The notes under the pieces are model-generated. The model was not told the origin of the DNA. It did no database searches and worked only from the letters and a program-made list of their open reading frames with translations. Positions 54,611-61,790 of a DNA stretch of 64,000 bases are shown piece by piece (the first letter of the stretch is position 1; each line of letters opens with the position of its first letter). The translations under genes were made by a program, and so were the position numbers. The stretch is from the NCBI GenBank assembly GCA_025943965.1, contig JAPCWD010000002.1, positions 1 to 64,000 of the forward strand, read 5' to 3'. The DNA is from Synergistaceae bacterium DZ-S4. Lineage in GTDB: Bacteria > Synergistota > Synergistia > Synergistales > Synergistaceae.

Positions 54611-55020
54611 ATACATGTCTCACAAACAATAAAAACCTCGCCGCCTGCCTGGAAGAGGCGCAGTTTGTGGATGGGCCCGCGCTTTCGGTGTTGAAAAGGG
54701 CAAGGGATCTGATCCACAGCGGATGGGAGCTTGAGGCGAACCCCCTTTACGGCAACCTTAAACCTAATCAGCAGCCCTACAGGACATTGGTCCTTAAATC
54801 TAAAAAAGGGAAGACCGGGCTTCTGGTCGACCATTATTCTCTTCAGCTTATCGAATCAGCGATCGCAGTCTACTCTGACTGCAAAATAACCAGAGTGCCA
54901 GGCGACATGCCTGAGGATATAGACAGCGATTACAAGTATGTGGATTTTACTTTGATGGAGGAAACACTGAAAAACTGCGGACTGCTGCGTAAGAGCCTTA
55001 AGAGGACAGCCGGGAGGTGA
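54589..55020 (+). CDS. grdX: GrdX family protein
   Basis: Small protein regularly encoded at the head of glycine/sarcosine/betaine reductase operons; its function is not established. Recognised by LTNNKNLA, FVDGPALSVLKRARDLIHSG, and NLKPNQQPYRTLVL. No ATG is available in frame before the conserved TNN motif. The GTG at 54589 (ten bases after GAGAGG) or TTG at 54595 are the only starts; both lie in the 3' arm of the riboswitch terminator, so its U-run encodes Phe-Phe. With GTG the protein has 143 residues. Confidence 0.85.
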   Translation: MDLFPFFYTCLTNNKNLAACLEEAQFVDGPALSVLKRARDLIHSGWELEANPLYGNLKPNQQPYRTLVLKSKKGKTGLLVDHYSLQLIESAIAVYSDCKITRVPGDMPEDIDSDYKYVDFTLMEETLKNCGLLRKSLKRTAGR

Positions 55021-55083
55021 AGGAGAGGTATCTCGCATTTTGAAATCACAAAGGCATCGACACTATCTGTAAGGAGGAATTCT

Positions 55084-56379
55084 ATGAAACTGGAACTTAT
55101 GAAAGTAAATGTCAAAAGCGTTGGCTGGGGTGACAGGACAGAAGTCCTAAAAGACGGAACGCTAAAAGTAAATAAAAAAGAACTTCTTGCCCATGTCACG
55201 GACGAAGAGAACCTTAAAAGCATAGGTGCAGAAATCGCTCTTCCGGGAGAAAGCGTGAGAATAACCCCTGTCAAGGACGCGATCCAGCCAAGATATAAAA
55301 TAGAAGGCTGCGGACAGGTCTTCCCGGGAATGGTCAGCGATGTTGAATCCGTAGGCGAGGGAAAGACACTTGTCCTTGAAGGAGCAGCTGTCGTAACATG
55401 CGGGAGGATAGTAGGGTTTCAGGAAGGCATTGTAGACATGTCAGGAAAAGGGTCTGAGTATACTCCTTTCTCCAAAACGTGCAATGTTGTCCTGGTCTTT
55501 GAACCCCAAGAGGGCATCGAGGTCTATGCCTATGAGAAAGCGTGCAGGCTCGCAGGCCTGAAGGCCGCGATGTACCTTGCGAAATGCGTGTATGAATCAG
55601 GAGGGACACCGGATAAGACCGAGACGTACGAGATACCTCCTTTCACCCGCAGCATGAACGCCTTTCCGGGCCTCCCTAAGGTGGCGTACCTTTACATGCT
55701 CCAGACACAGGGGCTGCTTCACGATACCTATGTTTACGGGATCGATGCGAAGAGGATACTGCCTACCATGATCCATCCTAACGAAACCATGGACGGAGCC
55801 ATAGTTTCAGGCAACTGCGTCTCTGCATGCGACAAGAACAGCACCTACGTCCACCAGAACAATCCGGTCATCAGATCTCTCTACGAGCGTCACGGTAAGG
55901 ATATCAATTTCGTCGGGGTCATCATAACAAATGAAAACGTCACCCTTGCTGACAAGAGAAGAAGTTCGTCATACGCAGTGAAGATCGCCGGAATGTTCGG
56001 GGTCGATGGCCTTGTGATCAGCGAAGAGGGTTTCGGAAATCCCGATGCTGACCTCATCATGAACTGTCACAAGGCGGAGAAGGCAGGAATAAAAACGGTC
56101 CTGATAACCGACGAGTTCGCCGGAAGGGACGGGGCAAGCCAATCCCTCGCAGATGCAGCGCCGGAGGCAAATGCTGTTGTTACGGCAGGTAACGCCAACA
56201 TGATCGTTGTCCTTCCTCCGATGGAGAGGGTCATTGGTTTTACTGAATATGTAAATGTAATAGCCGGAGGCTTTGACGGATCACTTAAACCCGACGGGTC
56301 GATAGAAGTTGAACTTCAGGCGATCACAGGCGCGACATGCGAGCTGGGATTCAATAAGCTCGGGGCAGAGACCTGGTAG
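55084..56379 (+). CDS. grdE: Glycine reductase complex protein B, proprotein subunit GrdE
   Basis: Precursor of the two smaller subunits of substrate-specific protein B. In the family, cleavage at an Asn-Cys bond turns the Cys into a pyruvoyl group that binds the amino group of glycine; here the site is VSGNCVSACDKNSTY with N244-C245. Length 431 matches GrdE. Ahead of the ATG is TAAGGAGGAATTCT. grdB follows 13 bases later. Sarcosine- and betaine-specific homologues (GrdG, GrdI) are similar; the glycine riboswitch upstream favours glycine. Confidence 0.92.
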   Translation: MKLELMKVNVKSVGWGDRTEVLKDGTLKVNKKELLAHVTDEENLKSIGAEIALPGESVRITPVKDAIQPRYKIEGCGQVFPGMVSDVESVGEGKTLVLEGAAVVTCGRIVGFQEGIVDMSGKGSEYTPFSKTCNVVLVFEPQEGIEVYAYEKACRLAGLKAAMYLAKCVYESGGTPDKTETYEIPPFTRSMNAFPGLPKVAYLYMLQTQGLLHDTYVYGIDAKRILPTMIHPNETMDGAIVSGNCVSACDKNSTYVHQNNPVIRSLYERHGKDINFVGVIITNENVTLADKRRSSSYAVKIAGMFGVDGLVISEEGFGNPDADLIMNCHKAEKAGIKTVLITDEFAGRDGASQSLADAAPEANAVVTAGNANMIVVLPPMERVIGFTEYVNVIAGGFDGSLKPDGSIEVELQAITGATCELGFNKLGAETW

Positions 56380-56392
56380 GGGAGGTTAAATA

Positions 56393-57697
56393 ATGACTTA
56401 CAGGATAGTTCACTACATTAATCAGTTTTTCGCCGGAATAGGCGGAGAGGAAAAAGCTGGTGTCGGACCCGAGTCCCGCAATGGAGCACTTGGTCCCGGG
56501 ATGGCCTTTAAGGCTGCTTTCGGAAATGAAGCGGAGATAGTCGGCACAGTCATATGCGGCGACGGATATTTTGCCGAGAACATGGATGAGGCTGCAGAGA
56601 AGATATTAAAGATGATCTCAGATCTCAAACCTGATGCGGTCATCGCAGGACCGGCTTTCAACGCAGGACGCTACGGGACGGCATGTGGTGCCGTCAGCGA
56701 GGCAGTGTCCAAAAAACTTGGTATACCGGTCGTTACGGGCATGTACCCCGAGAATCCCGGAGTCGACATGTACAGGAAGGGCATCTATATCGTTGAGACC
56801 TCTGACAGTGCAAGAGGCATAAAGGACGCAGTCCCCGCGATGGCGAAACTGATCATGAAGTCACTCCGCGGAGAGCTTTTGGGAAGCCCTGCCGATGAAG
56901 GCTACATTGAACGCGGTGTAAGGGTCAACCGTTTCAATGACAGGATAGGTGCCGCGCGTGCCGTGGATATGCTTGTCAAAAAACTGAAGGGCGAGGAATT
57001 CAGGACAGAATATCCGATGCCGGTTTTTGACAGGGTACCGCCGGCAGAGCCGATAAAGGACATGAAAAACGCTGTGATAGCGCTTGTTACGTCCGGCGGT
57101 ATCGTCCCGAAGGGCAATCCTGACCACATCGAAGCCTCAAGTGCCTCAAAGTACGGCACTTACAGTATAGCCGGGGTGCAGAGCGCTGACGAAGTAGCCT
57201 ACGCAACTGCACACGGAGGCTATGACCCGACATATGCCAATACCGACCCTAACCGTGTACTTCCGATAGATGTGCTGAGGGAGATGGAAAAGGAGGGGGA
57301 ATTCAAGAAACTCTACGACTATTTCTTTACTACAGTCGGGAATGGGACGCCGGTCGCAAATGCCAAGAAATTTGGATCTGAGATAGGGGCGAGACTGAAA
57401 AAAGACGGCGTTGATGCTGTGATACTCACCTCCACCTGAGGAACTTGCACCCGTTGCGGAGCAACGATGGTCAAGGCAATTGAGTCCACAGGCATAGCAG
57501 TCGTTCACATTTGCACGATAGTCCCGATCTCACAGACTGTCGGAGCAAACAGGATCGTTCCTGCGGTAGCAATACCATATCCTCTGGGCGATCCCTCAAA
57601 GAGCCGCGAGGAGGAGAAGGTGATCAGAAGGGGCATTCTTGAGAAAGCTCTCGAAGCTCTGAAGACACCGATCAGGGAACAGACAGTATTCAACTAG
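56393..57697 (+). CDS. grdB: Glycine reductase complex selenoprotein B (GrdB), UGA read as selenocysteine
   Basis: Large subunit of protein B, 434 residues when the in-frame TGA at 57437-57439 is read as selenocysteine (residue 349). The flanking sequence LTST-Sec-GTCTRCGATM matches the GrdB active-site motif U-x2-C-x2-C, and the downstream part (VVHICTIVPISQTVGANRIV, then IPYPLGDP) is typical GrdB C-terminus. A hairpin CGTTGC-GGA-GCAACG at 57452-57466 begins 12 bases after the UGA and is the candidate SECIS. The Sec attacks the iminium-bound glycine to give Se-carboxymethyl selenoprotein A. Standard gene callers would truncate this gene at 57439. Confidence 0.95.
57452..57466 (+). promoter_or_regulatory. 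Candidate SECIS hairpin in grdB
   Basis: Perfect 6-bp stem CGTTGC/GCAACG with triloop GGA, 12 bases downstream of the selenocysteine UGA. Bacterial SECIS elements are short hairpins at about this distance with a G in the apical loop that SelB contacts. Confidence 0.72.
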
Positions 57698-57950
57698 CCG
57701 ATCCCTGCGGCCTGAAAGACCTATATTCAAGATGACGGCAGGATGGTCCGCTCTGCAATGACTGTTCTGTCGTCACTTGTAAGTTTTTATATTTTCAATA
57801 TTATGTTAGGCAGAATATAATTTGTGGGTGTTTTTGTGAAATTTTTATTCGACCAAATAAAGACTCCCAATTTTTAAAAAATTATAATTAAAATAGATGC
57901 ACTGCAATAACCTGACAATAATTCAGCGGTCAAATATGGAGGAATGCCAG
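57698..57950 (+). promoter_or_regulatory. Intergenic region between grdB and grdC with possible promoter
   Basis: No gene is seen. A 9-bp imperfect hairpin, TGACGGCAG (57733-57741) with CTGTCGTCA (57767-57775), is followed at some distance by a T-rich run and may weaken transcription from grdB. TATAAT at 57816-57821, with a poor -35 TTTCAA 17 bp upstream, and a second TATAAT at 57883-57888 suggest a separate promoter for grdC-grdD. Confidence 0.45.
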
Positions 57951-59489
57951 ATGCCCAACGCAGCAGTCAAAGGAACATCATATTCACTGAACCATACTCC
58001 CGAGCTTGCGCTCCACTACGGGAATACCCCCTTCGTCGAGAGGGAATCACATCCTGATTCGGAATTCCTATCCCTCCTTCCCGATCATGTCCAGAACTAT
58101 GACGAGTGTTCAAGATATGCACCCAACCTTGCTTATGTTGGGGCTATGGAACTTGAGGAACTTGAAAAAAAAGAACAGCCCTGGTATGAAAAACTGGAAC
58201 CGGCATCAGTGAGGTACGGCAAATACGGGGAAATAATGCCTGAGGACGAAACGATCGGTCTGCTGGATCTCTGTGACGTTTTCGATCTCGTATGGTTGGA
58301 GAAGGATTTTGCTGCCGGAGTAAAGGAAAAACTGGGAAAGAATCCTGTCATAAGGGAAGACATGCTCGCCCGGATCGAATCCGGCCACGAAATAGAAGAG
58401 ATCGAGCGTGAAATTGCTAATGCGGCCGCCCTCCCCCTCTATTTCGGGGGCAAAATAGCCGGATGCAGCAGGAGGGGCCATGAGTTCGACCCAAACCTGA
58501 CAGCTTACGAACTTCTCGTAAACATGACCAGCAAGGCCAGTGCCGTTCTCTCGCTGCTGCACCTGATCAAAAACAGCGGCATAAGCGCCGGGGACGTAGA
58601 TTTTGTAATCGAATGCTCCGAAGAGGCAGCCGGAGACATGAACCAGCGCGGAGGAGGGAACTTTGCGAAGGCCATCGCGGAGATAGCGGGATGTGTTAAT
58701 GCCTCAGGCTGTGATGTCAGAGGATTTTGCGCGGGACCGGTAAATGCCGTTCTTGCCGGGGCTTCGATGGTGGCGGCCGGGACGCGCAAAAACGTCGCGG
58801 TAATAGCTGGGGGAGCCATTCCCAAGCTCTACATGAACAGCAGGGACCACGTCAAAAAATCGCTGCCCGCACTTGAGAACTGCCTTGGCTCATTCGGGGT
58901 CTTTATAGTCCCCGACGATGGCAAGCTTCCTGTCATAAGGCTTGATGCCATAGGGAAACATACGGTGGGAGCAGGGGCCTCGCCCCAGACGGTCACAAGT
59001 GTACTTACCCTTGAACCGCTGCAGAAGGTGGGGCTCTCACTGACCGACGTGGACAAATATGCTCCTGAGCTCCACAACCCCGAAATCACACTGCCTGCCG
59101 GGGCCGGAAATGTTCCTGAAGCAAACTTTAAAATGATAGCGGCGCTCGGGGTAATGAAAAAACAGATCGAGAAGACCGATATGGCTGATTTTATAAGCAG
59201 CCGGGGAATGAAGGGCTTTGCCCACACCCAGGGGCACATACCCTCGGGTGTCCCCTACATGGGGCATGCTGCCGAGGCCATCAGTTCCGGAAAGATCAAA
59301 AGAGCCATGATAATAGGAAAGGGGAGCCTATTCCTCGGCAGGCTTACAAACCTTGCCGACGGGGCCTCCTTCCTTATGGAAATGCCGGTTTCCGGTAAAA
59401 CTGAGGGTGAAAAGGGCGTCACACGAGAAGAGATCCGCGAGCTGATCCTTGAAGCCCTGGGAGAACTTGCGGCAGGACTCAAAAAGTAA
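57951..59489 (+). CDS. grdC: Glycine reductase complex protein C, beta subunit GrdC
   Basis: With GrdD forms protein C, which releases the carboxymethyl group bound on selenoprotein A as acetyl phosphate. The 512-residue protein has a thiolase/FabH-like portion: FCAGPVNAVLAGASMVAAG, VAVIAGGAIPKLYMNSRDH and GFAHTQGHIPSGVPYMGHA. The ATG at 57951 is eight bases after GGAGG; an in-frame ATG at 57936 overlaps the Shine-Dalgarno and another at 57897 lies upstream of it. grdD follows 12 bases later. Confidence 0.93.
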   Translation: MPNAAVKGTSYSLNHTPELALHYGNTPFVERESHPDSEFLSLLPDHVQNYDECSRYAPNLAYVGAMELEELEKKEQPWYEKLEPASVRYGKYGEIMPEDETIGLLDLCDVFDLVWLEKDFAAGVKEKLGKNPVIREDMLARIESGHEIEEIEREIANAAALPLYFGGKIAGCSRRGHEFDPNLTAYELLVNMTSKASAVLSLLHLIKNSGISAGDVDFVIECSEEAAGDMNQRGGGNFAKAIAEIAGCVNASGCDVRGFCAGPVNAVLAGASMVAAGTRKNVAVIAGGAIPKLYMNSRDHVKKSLPALENCLGSFGVFIVPDDGKLPVIRLDAIGKHTVGAGASPQTVTSVLTLEPLQKVGLSLTDVDKYAPELHNPEITLPAGAGNVPEANFKMIAALGVMKKQIEKTDMADFISSRGMKGFAHTQGHIPSGVPYMGHAAEAISSGKIKRAMIIGKGSLFLGRLTNLADGASFLMEMPVSGKTEGEKGVTREEIRELILEALGELAAGLKK

Positions 59490-59501
59490 GGGTGCAGAGA
59501 G

Positions 59502-60665
59502 ATGGATGAAAGAAAGAGGACAAGGGAATTGATAGGCGAAGTCCTTGCTGAACTCGTTGAGGAAGTAAAAGGCGGTTGCGTCAAAAAGGTCAACATTGGA
59601 CTAATGTCATACGGAAGCGAGCTTGGGAGCGGGGAACTTCTAAGGGGAGCCTCTCTTGCCATGCAGAACGATCCCTCTCTTAATGTGGTGCTGATAGGTC
59701 CGAAGTGCGAAGGGTCGGAAAGAATGGCATGTATAGAGACACCTGCATGCGAGGCGGATATATCCAAGGCCATGGAAGACGCGCTTCAAAAAGGCATCAT
59801 ATCGGGCGCAGTTGCCCTGCACTACCCCTTTCCCCTTGGCGTTGCTACGATAGGCAAAGTTCTGACACCGGCCAAGGCGAGGCCGTGCTTTATTGCCTCG
59901 TCCACAGGCACATCCTCATCCAACCGTGCTGAGGCCATGGTAAGGAACGCCATATATGGGATCGCCGCAGCAAAGGCGGACGGTATCGTGTCTCCTACTG
60001 TAGGCATACTTAATCTTGACGGAGCCCAGACCGTTTTCAGGGCCCTCCATAAATTGAACGAGGGAGGCTATCCGATCAATTTCGGATCAAGCATGAGAAA
60101 AGACGGCGGGGCCATATTGAGGGGCAACGACCTCCTAGCAGGTTCGGTGGATGTATGTGTGACCGACACGCTGACCGGGAATGTCCTGATGAAACTTTTC
60201 TCGGCATGGAACACGGGAGGCAATTACGAAGCTCTTGGCTGGGGATACGGTCCCTCGGCCGGAGAGGATTGGGACAGGGTCGTCTCGATAATATCGAGGG
60301 CCTCAGGGGCCCCTGTAATAGCGTCAGCCCTTTCCCTGAACGCAAGGTGCGTGAAAGGCGGTCTGCCGGGGCTTGTCGCAGCAGAACTGGAATCGGCAAA
60401 AAAGGCGGGCCTGGCGGATATACTTTCATCGATCCAGCCCAAACAGCCGTCGGCAGAGGAAGATGTCAAGGCTCCGCCGGCAGAACCGACGGACGAGGAA
60501 ATTCACGGGATCGACGTCCTTGAGATAGAAGACGCTGTGAAGGCTCTGTGGAAAGAGGGCATTTATGCAGAATCCTCGATGGGCTGCACCGGCCCGGTAA
60601 TAAAAATGGCAGCTTCCAGGATCGAAAAGGCAAAAGCGGTGCTCAAAGAGAACGGCTACATTTAA
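59502..60665 (+). CDS. grdD: Glycine reductase complex protein C, alpha subunit GrdD
   Basis: Acyl-transfer subunit of protein C, 387 residues, related in sequence to PlsX-like phosphate acyltransferases. Family work places the thiol that carries the acetyl group at a C-terminal Cys; here the matching site is SSMGCTGPVIKM with Cys362. The N-terminal part has IGLMSYGSELGSGELLRGA. The C-terminus contains a Pro/Glu-rich linker (about residues 320-335) before the last domain. It ends the grd cluster at a strong bidirectional terminator. Confidence 0.93.
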   Translation: MDERKRTRELIGEVLAELVEEVKGGCVKKVNIGLMSYGSELGSGELLRGASLAMQNDPSLNVVLIGPKCEGSERMACIETPACEADISKAMEDALQKGIISGAVALHYPFPLGVATIGKVLTPAKARPCFIASSTGTSSSNRAEAMVRNAIYGIAAAKADGIVSPTVGILNLDGAQTVFRALHKLNEGGYPINFGSSMRKDGGAILRGNDLLAGSVDVCVTDTLTGNVLMKLFSAWNTGGNYEALGWGYGPSAGEDWDRVVSIISRASGAPVIASALSLNARCVKGGLPGLVAAELESAKKAGLADILSSIQPKQPSAEEDVKAPPAEPTDEEIHGIDVLEIEDAVKALWKEGIYAESSMGCTGPVIKMAASRIEKAKAVLKENGYI

Positions 60666-60682
60666 GCTTAAGGATCAGCATA

Positions 60683-60730
60683 AAAAAGATAAGGCCGGGA
60701 TTTGATTTGGCATCCCGGCCTTATCTTTTT
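60683..60730. terminator. Bidirectional terminator between grdD and metQ
   Basis: A perfect 19-bp inverted repeat (60683-60701 with 60712-60730) with a 10-nt loop, GC-rich in its middle (AAGGCCGGGAT), bounded by five A on the left and five T on the right, so it works in both directions for the convergent genes. Confidence 0.96.
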
Positions 60731-60754
60731 CCGGAGGTACTTAAGTCATCTTTT

Positions 60755-61540
60755 TTAGAAAGCCGGAACTACTCCCTTGGGAGAGAGTACATCGTTGATG
60801 TACTTTTTGACTTCAGGTGAGTTGAGGGCCTTGGAGAGGGCCTTTGTCGCCGGGGTATCCCTGTCAGGAGACCTTACGGCAAGGACTACCGCGTACGGCG
60901 AATCCTTGTCCTCAAGCGCGAGGGCCTCCTTTGTCGGATTGAGACCTGCGTCGACTGCAAAGTTCATAGTGATCACTGATAGCGTTGTATCGGGAAGGCT
61001 TCTTGGAAGCTGCGGAGCCTCAAGCTCGATAATTTTCAGCGATTTTGGATTTTCGATTATGTCTCTTGCCGTCAGGTCCTTCTTCGCCGGGTCCATTTTC
61101 AGCAGACCTTCGCGCTCCAGCAGCTTATATGCGCGGTATCCGTTTGTTGGGTCGTTAGGGACTGCCACGACCGCACCCTTTTTTACATCCTTCAGTGATT
61201 TGATCTTCTGTGAATATATTCCTATCGGAAGGAGATGGACTTTTACCAAAGGTACTATGTCCAGTTTTTTCTCCCTCTTCATGTTTTCAAGATAGGGGAC
61301 ATGCTGGAAGAAATTGGCATCCAGGTCCTTGTCCTGAAGCGCGTAATTGGGCTGGACGAAGTCAGTGAACTCTTTGATGATAAGCTCATATCCGTCCTTT
61401 TTCAGGACCTCTTTTGCCACTGCCGCTATGTCTTTTGCGGGAAAGGGCGTGACACCTATCACAATTTTTTTATCTGCAGCAAAGGATGCCGCGGGGATCA
61501 GTATTGCTGCCATTATTGCGATGATCAAGACTTTCTTCAT
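60755..61540 (-). CDS. metQ: MetQ/NlpA family substrate-binding protein (orphan)
   Basis: 261-residue periplasmic receptor of the MetQ/NlpA family, usually binding D/L-methionine for the MetNI ABC transporter. The signal peptide MKKVLIIAIMAAILIPAASF ends ASFAAD and has no lipobox Cys, unlike typical MetQ lipoproteins. IVIGVTPFPAKDIA, LDANFFQHVPYLENM, VPNDPTNGYRAYKLLE and ITMNFAVDAGLNP are family features. GAGGAGG precedes the ATG. No metN or metI is adjacent: a terminator closes the gene downstream. It lies behind a leader ORF and a hairpin terminator. Confidence 0.9.
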   Translation of the reverse strand: MKKVLIIAIMAAILIPAASFAADKKIVIGVTPFPAKDIAAVAKEVLKKDGYELIIKEFTDFVQPNYALQDKDLDANFFQHVPYLENMKREKKLDIVPLVKVHLLPIGIYSQKIKSLKDVKKGAVVAVPNDPTNGYRAYKLLEREGLLKMDPAKKDLTARDIIENPKSLKIIELEAPQLPRSLPDTTLSVITMNFAVDAGLNPTKEALALEDKDSPYAVVLAVRSPDRDTPATKALSKALNSPEVKKYINDVLSPKGVVPAF

Positions 61541-61570
61541 TTTTTATCCTCCTCGTATATTATGATCTCT

Positions 61571-61606
61571 AAAAATTAAAGGGCCGAACCCTTTGCGGGT
61601 CCGGCC
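61571..61606 (-). terminator. Leader terminator upstream of metQ
   Basis: On the minus strand GGCCGGACCC pairs with GGGTTCGGCC (one G-U) around GCAAA, followed by CTTTAATTTTT. It stands between a short leader ORF and metQ, so transcripts reaching metQ must read through it: an attenuator arrangement. Confidence 0.82.
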
Positions 61607-61625
61607 TTGATATGGCAAGTGCTGA

Positions 61626-61709
61626 CTAAGCGCCGACCATTTCAGGACAGGATCCGCCGATGCCGCGTATCATCATGCACATTGCTCCGAATACGATATT
61701 ATGAAGCAT
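61626..61709 (-). CDS. 27-residue Met-rich leader peptide upstream of metQ
   Basis: ATG ORF of 27 codons with a perfect Shine-Dalgarno, AAAGGAGG, seven bases upstream. It encodes M-L-H-N-I-V-F-G-A then MCMMI and ends SCPEMVGA; five of its 27 residues are Met, three of them within four codons (Met10, Met12, Met13), and two are Cys. It lies between a strong promoter and a terminator ahead of the methionine-type binding protein, so it may be a leader peptide sensing charged tRNA-Met. It could also be a functional small protein; I recognise no family. Confidence 0.6.
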   Translation of the reverse strand: MLHNIVFGAMCMMIRGIGGSCPEMVGA

Positions 61710-61754
61710 AACGTTTCCTCCTTTGCCCGGCCGGGGAATATTCAAATTGCGGAA

Positions 61755-61783
61755 ATTTTATATTGATGCTCTGTAAATGTCAA
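61755..61783 (-). promoter_or_regulatory. Predicted sigma-70 promoter of the metQ leader
   Basis: On the minus strand a perfect TTGACA (61783-61778), a 17-bp spacer and TAAAAT (61760-61755), starting eight bases after the end of the dehydrogenase gene. Confidence 0.75.
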
Positions 61784-61790
61784 CTAATTT

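Noticed and set aside
57467..57697. Separate 76-residue gene
   Set aside because: It is in frame with grdB across the UGA and is the conserved GrdB C-terminus, so it belongs to the selenoprotein.
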